Of a DNA stretch of 64,000 nucleotides, positions 30,601 through 42,755 are shown piece after piece; position 1 is the stretch's first letter; the number at the start of each line of letters is the position of its first letter. The notes under the pieces were generated by a model. The model had not been told where the DNA came from. It did no database searches and was given only the letters and a program-made list of their open reading frames with translations. The position numbers were made by a program, and so were the translations under genes. This stretch comes from Flammulina velutipes (Eukaryota; Basidiomycota; Agaricomycetes; Agaricales; Physalacriaceae), in contig CM022376.1 in assembly GCA_011800155.1 (NCBI GenBank), positions 124,001 through 188,000 of the forward strand. Direction: 5' to 3'.

Positions 30601-33443
30601 GTGCCAGCGGCGGTAGCCAAGAGCCGTTTCTATTCTCCTGATATGGATGAAGTGGTACAACCTTTTCGGAGCGAACGATCTCGTGGGAAACGGCAAAAGA
30701 CGGCGTTTACCACGCGCTTCAGTTCGCGCTCTCACCGTTGTCGTCTGTCTTATGATCTCTCTCTTTTCCTTGTTGACGATGTGATACTCGACGCGACCAA
30801 GCACGCTAGCGGGAACGATCTGCTATACAGTGCGTATTCCCTCCCATCCTGTTTCTATATCGCCGATAATACTAGGAATCCGGTACGAAAAGTTGGCCAT
30901 TCTATACTCTCGAGTTACTTATCATGCTGGTAAGGCAGAGCATGCCTATGACGTGAACTATTTTCTTACAGTCAACTGGTTCTCAGGTTGAGGTCCCTCG
31001 TTTTGCGTTTTTGGAAGCCGACACGGCCGAAATAAGAGCCGAGTCGAAAGAATCTTTGAAGAAACTGCTCGCTCGTATGCGGCGCAGTTTCGTTGGAGGC
31101 TCTGGGCTGATCTGTTTCGTATAGGCTTGGAACGTTGAAATGACGAGGACACTCAAAAGAATGTCGATGCCAAAGGCGGAAGCTCGGAAGTTGATAGAGT
31201 AGATGTTACTTTCTCGTCGAAGTTGGGGAATAACACAAAGGAAGGTCATCAAAGCTGTACGCCATTGAACAAAAGAAATGACTCGACTGGGAGTTGAACC
31301 CAGATCTTCCCGAACGCGGGGTCAAACTCAACAATAGTTCCGCTTCGCACATGTGGGTCCCACACACACGCCGCGAATGAATCGTTCAGGCCAGCCTTCT
31401 CCGGGACGTGCTTCCAGTTGCACTATCGGGTCGCCTAAGCTCAACAAAACCTGATGTTCATCTCTTCCAACATGAATTTGAAACTTCTGACGAGCGCAAC
31501 TGATTTTACATACGCAGTATGAAGTTTGATCTCAACTATTGCGCTCGGTTCAACGTACGGAGTTACTCTGGTTGCTCGCAACGACAGTGTTGCAAAGGAA
31601 TAGGGTTTGGGAAGGAGTTGGGGAACGTCGTGTACTTTCTATACAGTCAGTGAGTCAGAATTATAATGAGGGAAGTGTTTTTGTGTTGCGATAAACGTAC
31701 CCTATCTGGGCACTGGTTTCGGGACTTGCCATGTCCAATTTGGAGGCATCGCCTAGTCCCAACAAGACACGTAAATGGATTGGCGACAAATGATAGAATT
31801 CTCGACCACAATTGGAGGATCTGCCTGTCTTGTCGTATCAGAATAAGTGCAACCTTGAACCTACCGGAGTGTGGCGGTAACCGGCAAATTGCGGCATTGC
31901 CACGTGCACCCGAACAATCTCTCCTCCTTACCACGACCACCACCTCAAGCCGTCTTCAAAGAAACAGCTCCTCCCAGAGCGTATAAACGGACTCATATAC
32001 GCGCGCCGCAACCAAGATGTCGGTTACACGGCGTTGTTCGCTAATGAGGCGCGTTTCCTGCTGTCGTTTTACCGGTCGATACTCATTTGCCCAACAGAAT
32101 CAGAGCGCGCATCGTTCTGCGAGCCGACCAATAGGCCCCTCGTTGGTCAATTGGGGTATACAACTCTACGATAGTCATTTGCCGCCATCTTTTCTCGCAT
32201 CCTTGGCTCCAACTGAGCATTGCTCTTCCCGATCTTCGCCCATCGATGACCACCCGGATTCATAGCGCTTACGCTATTCAAGGGGCCCGCGCGAAGCCAA
32301 CATAGTAGCAAGTTTGGTAGCTAGGCAGCCTAGGCGAGAAGCAATCCCTAGAGTAGTCCGACTCCAGTGCGTTCCTATTCGTATCTCGCTAACCTCTTTC
32401 GCAGCCAGCTTAGGAACGTCCAGGCGATTCCCACTTGTTTAATTGCATGCGATTGTGGTGCGCCTCCTTCTCGTCGTCTACCTTCATCGTGTTCTCATCC
32501 CGCGTAGTCCCCTTCAACCCCTCATTTATAGGTCCCCTGGACAGTTTTCCCGGAGACGCGGCGTCGATAGAGCAATTTCAGTCAAATATAAACTATAGGG
32601 ATGTTCAGTGCCCTTGAACGCGTCAATAAGGCCATTCAGCTCGTTGCCGCCTGAGAGGACGACAATGAGGGCCAGTCCAAGGTCGTCGGATGGCCGCCCA
32701 ATCCCGAATAGCCCAAGAACGAGAATTTCCTTGACGACCTTTCCAAGTCCACCTGACCTCGGAAACTGGAAGCGCGCAAACTACAACGTCCTTCGGGTCT
32801 AGCGGTGCTCTATCTAACAAAGGTGTGTCTTCATTCGTGTTCCTTCACCGAGGCTGACTGCTCGCTTTCTACAGCTACGACCCCATCAACTACGAACCCA
32901 GCCAGGTCTGTGTGACCTCCAATCAGCTCCACGGCTTCTTCAACTGTTGCCCGAGCCAGATCGTCGCCAATAACTGGGCCTTGCGCATCCTCCCGAGGCA
33001 GAAACCCTCGCCGTCGTCGACAAGTACGTCAAGTTGGGTGGAGAGAAGGAGACGGATAGAGCTCTCCCGGGCGGGAGGCGAATGGACGAAATGGATATAC
33101 CTAGTATCAGTGTGAGTTCTTGCTTGATACGTCGAAGGATCGTACTGAAAATCCAGTAGTTCAAATCTTATATACCTTCTCCAATCGGATTGAGTCTTTG
33201 GAACTCTATTGACTATTACGGGTGTTTGGCCTACAACGTTGCTCTTTGGATTAATCATTCCGCAAGTCAGATATACTTGGGATCATCGTGATTGTAGCAC
33301 AGCGAACGTCGAGTCTTCAAGGCCTCACATGTGGCCCACCTATTGTGTTACGGCACAGCGTCTCTTCCATCATACACGAGGTACTATTGATAACCTCTTC
33401 TTCAACCACCATCTGCTTGCCATCGTCGATCAAATTACCGACA
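30601..33443. other. Gene-poor stretch with repeat fragments
   Basis: I cannot support a gene. Scattered short frames with possible splice sites occur (for example 30645-30900 and 32015-33120), but they contain no recognisable domain. A tRNA-like fragment at 31281-31335 and a second module at 31389-31475 match parts of 42756-43870 (listed separately). An AT-rich segment sits about 32560-32600. Confidence 0.4.
31281..31335 (-). repeat. tRNA 3'-half-like fragment (copy 1)
   Basis: Read on the minus strand this contains CTGGGTTCAACTCCCAG, a textbook T-arm including a B-box-like GGTTCAACTCC. No matching acceptor, D-arm or anticodon arm can be folded around it, so it is not a complete tRNA gene. 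It aligns over about 50 bp with 42756-42807. It is probably a tRNA-derived piece of a repeat (SINE-like) or a pseudo-tRNA. Confidence 0.45.
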
Positions 33444-36400
33444 ATGAAGAAGGTGACGAAGAAGCTAGGCGCCGCAGTCACCAAGAAACTGAAGAAAGGC
33501 AAGAAATACGGGGATAGTTGGATAACCTGCTTTGCTTACTTCTACATAGACGACGACGACGGTGTTCGCAACTTGCTTTCGGACGCGACGACGACGATCC
33601 TGAAGATAGTGAAGGAATCTGGCGACGCATTTCCCCCGCTGAAGTCAGCTTTGGGTGGTATATGCGCTATCATTGATAACGTGAACGTAAGTTTCAGACA
33701 TAATGGTTGCCGAATGTATAGTGAAACGTCAAACAGGTCATGAAGGATAACACCGCAGAAACTGCCAGGTTGATTGAACGCATCGATGCCCTCACCAAGG
33801 AGCATGTCAGCAAATGGATAACGCGGGAAGACGTCAGCGACTCGATGAAGAACACACTCCTTCAGCTGTCCAAGTACGTGATTCATTGATTTTTTTTCAA
33901 GGTGATATTGACCTGTAGATTGCAGAAACGTTACAGGTGAACATGTCAAGCTCATGGAGAAGGCCGAAGAAGGAGGCTTGAAGAAATTCTTCCAAGGTGC
34001 AAGGAACGCAGCCGACCTCAAGGACAAGAACGATCGAATCAAGGGGGCATTCGAGGCATTCGACGTGGGTATTCTTCTCTTATATCTTTCGTACAGCGGT
34101 CTGAACATTCCCTGTAGCGCGCTCTTTTGGAATCCATCAAGAAGGAGACAATAGATATACACAAGGTAAGCAGACAGCCTGAGTAGACTCGCAGTTTTAA
34201 TACATGCTGTGTTTAGAGCCAGAACATAGCGAAGATCGAAGGATTTTGCTCCAAATCCGCACCTTTCAACGCCGGAATCGAGGACAAACAGCTTACTCGA
34301 GCACGGTGCACCGCCGGCACACGCCTCTCGGTTTTGAAGACCATCGACGACTGGATCGACAACGGCCCACAGCAACTGTTTTGGCTTACGGGACACGCCG
34401 GCTCCGGAAAGAGTACCATCGCCTACACCGTCTGCGAAAAAATTGCCGCTAACCACCCCAATATCCTACTCGTCTCCTATTTCTGCTCTCGTCAGCTTGA
34501 CAGTGGCGCTTCGAAGCACCTCGTTCCCACCCTCTGTCGGTTTCTCGCTGAATGCGACAGCGTCTACGCCAGCAAGCTCTCGCAGACGATCGAGAGTTCC
34601 TTCGGGTCGCTCACGGTGGAATTACGAACACAAACACGCAAGTTGCTAGTCGAGCCTTGGACATCCGGTCACTCGTCCTCAACCGCTCCTATAGTCATTG
34701 TCGTAGATGCGCTAGACGAGAACGACGGTGGATCCATATTCCTCGACGAAGTGATCACCGCCATCTCCCAGGGCAAGATGACGGGAATCAAGTTTCTGAT
34801 GACGAGTCGTTCGGACGCACGTATCGCTGCACGCTGCGAAGGGCTGCCGTACTGTCGCCTCCAAGAGATCCCAACGGACGAAGTCGAGTCTGACATCCGG
34901 ATGTACCTCGACGAGGAGTTCAAAGGTTGCGATGGAGGATTGCTGGATCGCGTAGCGCATGAAGCCGGTGGTTTGTTCATCTATGCCGCTACCATTGTCC
35001 GTATCATCGGACGAGAGGGGGCGGTGACGAACCAGAACGCGATGCTAGCAGAGTGGATGAATAACGCGGCGTCTGTTATGGACGATGAAGACGATATCCC
35101 CCCGATCCGTGCTCTTTACCTCACTATCATCCAGCTATGGCTCAGAGACGCAGGGAACAACAGGACACGGAATTCTCGCCTTGCGATCCTCCACACTATC
35201 ATCTGCGCCAACGCCCCGATTCCCGCTCCTGTCGTAGCAGATCTCATCGACATCTCATTAATGGTGCACGCCGAAACCGTTACCGCTGTCGTAAACGCTC
35301 TGCACGGGGTCCTTCGAATAGCCCCAGATGGAGCAATTTACTGGTACCATGCGTCGTTCCAGGACTTCGTTGTCACCAAAGGACACTCGCATCGAGAGAC
35401 CCGATATGATTATGTTTGCCGTCTCAACCTCCAGAACCAGAGGCTTGCGCTATCATGCTTCAGGATCATGGACAGTAGACTGCGCTTCAACATCTGCGAT
35501 CTCGGATCGTCGTATCTGTTAGATGAGGAAGTTAGCGACCTATCTGGGCGTGTAGCACGTTGCATTGGGCTCGCGCTGGAGTACTCCTGTCGCCACTGGG
35601 CCTCTCACTTCCTAGTCGCTCTGGAGGGACAGGGAGCGGAAGGGGAGCAGCCGATCTTGACTTTGCTCAATGAGCTGTTGAAATGGGGGAATGAGAAGGC
35701 GCTGTTCTGGATCGAGGCGATGAACCTCCTGAAGGCCAAGCGGGGTTGCTATTCTGCAGTGAAAGACGTCCAAGCTCGGCTTGGGGAGGTAAGTAAGTTC
35801 AGAATCATACAAGTACACTTCTGAAATTTGACATAGCTCAGCATTTCAGACGAGTTGAAGACTACTGTGATTGCTATCGAGCGACTGGCAAGGCTATTTA
35901 CGCAGAGCCAAAGCAGCCTATCGACACCTCATCTCTACCTGTCCAGCCTCGCCACCGAATTTGCCACCACTTCCGTTCCATTGCAATGGAGACGCAGCTT
36001 TCCGACGGTCCCAAACGTTAATTGCGTTGGAATAAGCAACCACGGTGGGGCGATCACAGTCATTCCAGTCGGAAACCTAGTCAAATCCATCGCATTCTCT
36101 CACGACGGTAGACGAGTCGTCTCTGGTTCAGAGCTAAACATTAGTGCTGGGGACGTAGATAACGGGGAGAGATCCATACACATCTGGGATGCGGAGATCG
36201 GGCAAGAGCTCAAGAAGCTGGGTGGGAACGCCGAGACTGCATTCTCCGCAGTCTTCTCGCACGATGACAGACTCGTTGCCTACGGGTCAACAGATACCAC
36301 CGTGCACATTTGGGACGCGGAGACTGAGGAGGAGGTCAGGAAGCTACACGGGCACATGAAATCTGTCTTCTCTGTTGCATTTTCGCATGACAGCAAGCGC

Positions 36401-38068
36401 ATCGTTTCTGGTTCGGCCGACAAGACAGTACGCATCTGGAATATGGCGAGTGGAGAAGAGCTCCGGAAGATGGACGCTCATACAGATCGAGTCAACTCTG
36501 TCGCATTCTCCCGCGATGGGCGATGTGTCGTCTCCGGCTCCGATGATAGGACTGTGCGTATCTGGGACTCGGAGACTGGTCTGGAGATATGGAAGATGGA
36601 AGGTCACACAGATGAAGTACGCTCCATCGCTATCTCGCTGGACGGCAAACGCATCGCCTCTGGTTCACGGGATAAAACTGTCCGTGTGTGGGATGCAGAG
36701 AGGGGTAAAGAGCTGAGAAGGATGGATGGACATACAGATTCTGTGTTCTCTGTCGCTTTCTCCAGCGATGGCGATCGTGTCGTCTCCGGTTCGAGGGATG
36801 AGACTGCTCGGATATGGGATGTGGAGACAGGGCAGCAGCACAAGAAGATGGATGGCCACGCAGGCGGCGTCCACTCCGTCATGTTCCTCCACGATGGGCG
36901 CGTTGTGGCTGGTTCGTTAGACAACAAAGTGCGCATCTGGGACGCGGAGACGAATCTAGAGCTAAAGAAGATGGATGGCCACACGAATCTCGTTACCGCT
37001 ATCGCATTCTCTCGTGACGGCAGACACATCATCTCTGGATCAGACGACAGAACCATTCGCGTCTGGGACATGGAGATTGGAGAGCAGCTCAAGCGGATCG
37101 ATAGTCACTCAAGCAGGATAGTCTCGCTCTCATTCTCGCATGATGCGCGTATCCTCTCTGGCTCAATGGACGAGACCGTGCGCCACTGGGATGCAGATGA
37201 GGGAGTGGAGCTCAAGAGGGTGGATGGCGGTGCATACAAAGTCTCCTGCATCGCGTTCTCGTCTGATGGTGTACGTGCTGTCTCTGGATCAAACGACGGC
37301 ACTATGTACATCTGGGATGCAGAGACCGGACAGAAGATCAAGACGATGCATGGACACACACGAGGAGTTGGCGCAGTTGCATTCTCCCCCGACGGGAGAC
37401 ATGTGGTCTCTGGCTCTAATGACAAAAATGTGCATGTCTGGGACGCAGAAACCGGAGAAAAGCTCAGTAGGATGGAGGGCCACACCAATCATGTGTCTTC
37501 TGTTTCGTTCTCGCACAATGGCCGAGTTGCCTCTGGATCGACAGATCAGACTGTGCGTATATGGAACGCGGAGAGAGGGCTCGAACTCCAGAAGATGGGT
37601 GGTGACATTGGCAAAGTGAACTCGGTCGCATTCTCTCACGACGGGGAACATGTAGTCTCTGGTTCAGCGGACAATGCCGTTCGCATCTGGGACGTGGGGA
37701 CGGGAGATATGTTAAAGAAGATGGATGGTCACACCGACATTGTCTTCTCCGTTTTGTTCTCACCCGATGACAGACACATTGTCTCTGGGTCGTTTGACAA
37801 AACATTGCGCATCTGGGACGCAAGATCTACTGCTCAGATGTTATGGAAGACTGACCCAACAGGTTGGCTTCTCAGCAAGGATTCCACTCGTAGGCGCTTG
37901 ATGTGGTTTCCCTCTGAGTTTCTCCCCACTTTGCGCACGCCTGACTGTATACATGTAATTTCTGTCCGAGGATTCACTACGGTAGATTTTATGACGGCGA
38001 ATATGGGGGAAGATTGGTCGAAGTGTTACGTAGATCCTTATATCACAACTCCAGGAGATTATGAATAA
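33444..38068 (+). CDS. NACHT-WD40 STAND (NLR-like) protein
   Basis: STAND proteins are signal-transduction NTPases; in fungi NACHT-WD40 members act in self/non-self recognition. About seven exons start at MKKVTKKLGAAVTKK. The N-terminal 200 or so residues are helical (VMKDNTAETARLIERID, FFQGARNAADLKDKNDRIKG), typical of basidiomycete STAND N-termini. The NACHT domain has Walker A GHAGSGKST (about 34390), Walker B VIVVDALDEND (about 34700) and a sensor-like FLMTSRSD. A helical linker follows to about 35790, then an intron. The last exon encodes 14 WD40 units (36050-37840) of about 42 residues, with repeated core SVAFSHDG..VVSGS.D.TVRIWDAETG. This suffices for two seven-bladed propellers. The frame is open throughout the large exons, so the gene looks intact. 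High similarity between repeats suggests recent shuffling. TAA at 38066-38068. Confidence 0.92.
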
Positions 38069-38997
38069 CTACATACATACACTCAATTTATGAAGCAATA
38101 GGTTCAGATGGACGGCAATTTGCATACGTGGACGGCTGGATGGGATGGGGTGTTCATGGCAGCGAGCACGATACACAGACCATTTATTTATGCAGGCAGA
38201 TAGAGAAGTGTCCTTCACGTTGGACTCCATCTACTTACTATCCTGTTGTTTGCCCGCAAGGCACTGCGGCTCTGACCCCTGCGCGCACTCACTTCCCTTT
38301 TCGTGTGTTCTCAACTCTTTAATAAACACCACACCCAGGGAAGATCAGGTCAACATGGAGGTTGCATGATTGCGTGGAGGCCTATTGAGAAGTGGGTTAA
38401 AATGGATTTCGGGGAGGCCCCCGGTGGTGCGAGCGCGGCTCGCAAGCGGCTACGCCGCCGGGCTAACGCCCTATGAAGCGGCTGACGCCGCTTCGCACTA
38501 TAGTATAATATATAGAAAAGCAATTCATTCTATAGCAGCGTAACCATACACTTGTAGCTGTATCTTTCTATGCGCTCATTCCATCACGAATAATTGAAGA
38601 CAACAAAGGAAGCAGCAATGTGGCGTAGTACCTAGATCACACAGAGTTTGTATACAACGGTGGTTTCATTGCTAATGGAGAAGACGGGTTTCTGATCTAA
38701 ACTAATAACAAGGCGAACTACAAATGGGATGGCCAATGCTACCTACTTTGAATTTTGAAAGGAACAGTAAAGCGGAATTACAGCGCGGAGGGACGGAGCG
38801 GTGCCGATGTTTGGCACTTGTTAGGATCCAACGGAGTCGAAACGTGTCTTTGTTCTTGTTTGGCCAACCTCAACGGACCGATCTCATGTTGCTAATTAAT
38901 TGCTCGCTGCGCTCGCAATTACGCAATCAATGACATCGTCATCACAGTTGTCGCGTGCCATGGCCAACCAAACTTGAACAGAACGTTCAGCAGGGTC
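38069..38997. other. Intergenic region between STAND and kinase genes
   Basis: No coding region is supported. It contains the compact hairpin cluster at 38411-38494 (listed separately) and a near copy of the recurrent motif (ATGTGGCG, about 38619). Confidence 0.45.
38411..38494. repeat. Cluster of five adjacent short stem-loops
   Basis: Within 84 bp there are five back-to-back inverted repeats with loops of 3-4 nt: GGGG-AGG-CCCC (38411-38421), TGCGAGC-GCG-GCTCGCA (38428-38444), GCGGC-TAC-GCCGC (38446-38458), GGGC-TAAC-GCCC (38460-38471) and GAAGCGGC-TGAC-GCCGCTTC (38475-38494). AT-rich sequence with CTATAG follows. Helitron 3' ends carry a GC-rich hairpin before a CTRR tip, but the tip here is not canonical. 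It could instead be a transcription or mobile-element terminator. Confidence 0.7.
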
Positions 38998-40545
38998 ATG
39001 TCTATCCTCCATCGCTTTCGGAAGAAGAAAACATTGGCTGAAGACGCAATACTTTCCACACCCGACGAGGACACTGGTGAAGTTTATCACGTCTTATTTC
39101 GGGATCTCTGGGCCGAATATCCAGGTTTCCCCCACAATCTTGAACCACCCGAAGTCTGGTGGCGGGATCGATACCATCTGTTTCTTCGTCGTGGCTACCG
39201 TCTTTTGCCTCGATACCATCCCGACTGGAATGGGTCCTGGTGGCGTACCTACGACTCGAATCCCCTCCGGACTGCCGAGACTGCAGGGAAGAACCCGCAC
39301 GTTTACGAAGATCTCATCGTTGTACGCTCTCTTCCATTCACCAGCCTTGTCTTTCAACAACTTACCATTCTTAGATATCATCCCGCAGAGATGTACGGTC
39401 TACCATGTTCGCCACGCGCGTGGCGGACGGCGCACAGGTCGTTCTCAAGCGCGTGTATTCGTTAGAGTCGGGTAATGACGAAGAGCTCAAGATCATGCTG
39501 CTCGTATCCTCTCCGGAACTCAAAAACGATCCTAGCAACCACTGCGTTCAGATGCTCGAGTGGTTCCCAATGCAAGATGCAGAGGAGCCACACTTGAGCG
39601 AAGATGATCGGGTGATTACTGTTATGCCGCTTCTACGCAAATGGATGAAGCCTCCCTTCAAACTGGCGGTTGAAGCGCTTTCATTCATACGCCAGATAAT
39701 TGAGGTTGGTTTCTGGCTTTCGTTTTCTAATGTTAATGACACACCATGATCTTAGGGCCTCGTTTTCTTACACAAATATAACATCGCGCATCGGTAGGCT
39801 GCATATTCCCTTGCTCTCTTTGTAACACGTATTGATATTCCGATTATAGGGATATCGCCCCCGAGAACGTGTTCATGGACCCAAGTAGCATGTTCCCATT
39901 CGGCATAAATCCCCTCAACAACATAATCGTGGGGCTCAGGAAAGGTGCACGCGAGCCTCCCGCTCGATATGATCGCCTTGATGTTTCGGTCAAGTATCTG
40001 TACATCGACTTTGGCGAGAGTGTCTGCTTTCCCTATCAAGAACGACACAGTGTTGTGCGCTCTTCTAGATGCCATTTTGCTTTTCCAGAGATGTATGATT
40101 CACACCTTGACGCTCAAGGAGAGTTCACGCTTCATAAGATCGATGCGGAACGAAACGTCTACGACCCATTTCCTGTCGATGTGTATGTCCTGGGGAAGGT
40201 GCTAAAGGATGCATTCGGCCCGGTGGGAATATTTCTTGTCGACTTGATTCGATCTGAATTGGGATTGTCAAATAGAGCTTGCCCTACCTCGGCTCTCTCT
40301 TTGGGGGCATGATGGCTCTCACGCCGGAGGAAAGACCAACAGCTGCTGAATGCCTTTCGTTGTTTGACGAGCGCACTGCTGGCGTCAGTCGGTGGCAACT
40401 CCTCCGGCCCGTCGCGAATTCTTTGCATCCTTACTATCCATACCAGAGTCGTTGGCATCGAGTAGCTGATACAGTGGAGTTCTTGGTGGGTTATCTCCGC
40501 CTGGTCGTGAAGGCGTTATTAACCGGGAAGGGGAGAATAATCTGA
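38998..40545 (+). CDS. Protein-kinase-like protein (basidiomycete-expanded family)
   Basis: Five exons. The N-terminal segment WWRDRYHLFLRRGYRL...RYHPDW is a signature I associate with a kinase-like family common in mushroom genomes. The kinase domain shows the Lys of the N-lobe (VVLKRV, about 39440) and HRDIAPENV assembled across an intron at about 39796-39848, with the catalytic Asp and Asn. YIDFGES (about 40010) has the DFG motif. A late helix follows, with LTPEERPTAAECLSLFD (about 40320). A 53-bp intron (40222-40274) precedes it. All key catalytic residues are visible, so it could be active, although the glycine loop is unclear. The C-terminus continues about 55 residues past the kinase fold to TGA 40543-40545. 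Substrate and pathway are unknown. It lies downstream of the STAND gene in the same orientation. Confidence 0.8.
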
Positions 40546-40838
40546 TATTTCGTTGTGTTGCGTAGACTAAAGGTGGCGAATGTATTTGTGTATGGCACAC
40601 TTGACGAGATGTCCTGGGTCCGAGGGTATACCTTCGAGTGCTGCCTCGCCTTTGATCCACGCACTTCCATATTACTAGAACACCTGATTTTGTCATTTGT
40701 GGTAACAGCTTCCCGGCGTAGTGCGAGCGTTCGGGTTTGAACTCTGGAGTCTATTCAGTAGGAGACGTGCTGTGTAATGGTGTACATGTATGTAAGATCG
40801 CTGTAAGTAGTTGGTGCATACGTATACCAGTCAATCTA

Positions 40839-42486
40839 TCAAAATCGATTTTCAGACACAGTGAGCACATTGACTTGGTTGCAAACATTGCTCCACCTCT
40901 CCAGGATGTCCTTTGTTGCACTCTGTCCCTCCATCCACTTCCCCTTCCGCATCCTTCCATCCATCTCTACAATCCTCAACTCCTTCAGTGGCGCCACATT
41001 GATGCCCTGGCACCGAGACTCCACGATATTAATGACAAATTCTGGACAATTCAGCATCAAGTCCGACGATATACGCAAGCTCTTCAACACTGGCAATGTA
41101 GCAACGTCCGTAAGAACTTGCAAAATCCCCTTGTGTGCAATCTTCATCTCCAAATAAAATGCTCCGACGGACGTGCATCCAGCGAGGAAGGATTGCAGCT
41201 CTGCTTTGTCGGAGTCTATGAGGGGTTGGATTATGTTGGCAACGATGGATAACTGTTGGACATGCCGAATGCAGCCATTAAAGGAAGGAAATCGCCAGTT
41301 ACTGGACTTTATCGTTACCGAAAGAGTGGTCAACGATGGCAGAAAAAATAAGTCTGACAGTCTATCGAGGGGCAGGTATTTCCTGCGAGCCTGCTCCACG
41401 GATATTGAACGCACATTCGATAGGACCAGCGGGAAAGACATGCTCAATGATGCAAGTCGATCGGACGTGAGTGCAGGGAGCGAAAAGTGCTCCAAGGCGA
41501 CGAGTTTGGGAAGATGGCAGATTCCATATTTGTCGCATCTATAGCTGGTGATTCGCCCCCACGGAAAATTTACGGCTGAAGAAGACTGTGTAAAAAGTGA
41601 GAGCTCTCGAATACTAGGCACATCCCAGGTCGTAGAATAGACCGACCGAGCTAATATGTCCCCAAAGTGAATGCGCATCTTCGTTAAACGATCGAATCGG
41701 CATTTTGCCACTCGAGTGGCATGTGCGATATGGTGGATCATGAGAAGAAGACTCTTCCATCGATGCGCTGTAGGTAGGAGGGGAGTAAAGCATTCATCGA
41801 GGAACGCAGTGTGTGTGTCAATGTCAAGACTGATAATGATGACAGAAAGGTCGCATTCCGCGGAGCGCCCTGCGTATAAGTCGACTTTGAATGATAACGC
41901 GTCTTTTTCGTAGGGAGTAGAGGTGTTGAGGTCGCGGGAGACGATCTCAATATTCGACCAAAGAGAAGGGGAGGCAACGACGAGAGTTCTCCAGCGGTGA
42001 CAAACGTGGGACAACGTCCATGGAGAACGGGAAGAAGATAGGCAATCCTTTCCCTTCCTATCCGAAGAGGTACACCACCGGAAAATGGTGAGGAGGATGT
42101 CGTCCGGAAGGGAACGGAGAGGACTAAGAATCGCTTGATGCTCCGCGATGGCTGACATGAGAGAGGTGTTTGCGTTCTGCATTTGTTCAAGAGATTTTTG
42201 GAGTTCGAGCACCCCTTGTTGAAGCCTGGCAGAAACAGATCGCGCGCTCTCAAGGCTAGCGTTGAGGAAATGGAGATCTGTGCATTCGGGAGGGACATTG
42301 GTTTCGAGAAGCTCTTCAAAGCGTGGATTGTGGATGAAAGGTATAGTGGAGACATCTGGTATGTAAATCTGGCGTTCGCGTAGTCTGTATGACCCGTTGG
42401 TACAATTTGAAAGGATATGATAATTCAATGAACACTTACCCCGTAATATTTGCCTGCTCTGAGTGTGGAATCGAGAAGCTACATGC
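40839..42486 (-). CDS. F-box protein, intact paralogue of the 20.8-kb pseudogene
   Basis: This encodes a putative SCF ubiquitin-ligase adaptor. An exon at 42440-42486 (ACSFSIPHSEQANIT) joins over a 55-bp intron to GLRERQIYIPDVSTIPF. A coiled helix precedes the F-box (LESARSVSARLQQGVLELQKS). The F-box is SLPDDILLTIFRWCTSSD...SRSPWTLSHVCHRWRTLVVASPSLW. The remaining 330 or so residues are Leu-rich with blocks such as FPWGRITSYRCDKYGICHLP. The large exon is open to its stop at 40839. I could not find the ATG; a further upstream exon is likely because the first exon seen begins after a TTCCAG acceptor. The same structure and acceptor are seen in the pseudogene at 20811. Confidence 0.82.
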
Positions 42487-42755
42487 CTGGAAGTTCTTTA
42501 GGTCAGACGCCTTCGCTCCAGCGGAGATCGACGCACAATCGGCTGGAAGGATGCCATGGAGGGAAGAAGAGTTAATCACCGGCAGTATCGGCCCGTTTCC
42601 TTCCACTGCGAAATATCGTCATGCCATTACAGCGTCGAAGATGACTTTGGCATTTTATTTCTCGTAGAGTCTAACTATATGGGAAATCGATATGAAACGA
42701 CGGTATAACAAGTGATCAAATTTACGTGAGCGCCACATGGGCAAAATAAGCGGCC

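Noticed and set aside
31281..31335. Complete tRNA gene
   Set aside because: Only the T-arm is convincing; no acceptor stem, anticodon arm or D-arm can be paired in the right order on the same strand.
35855..37823. Many long minus-strand and alternate-frame open frames under the WD40 region
   Set aside because: They are shadows of the repetitive WD40 coding sequence; only the plus frame gives the WD40 pattern and joins the NACHT exon by splicing.
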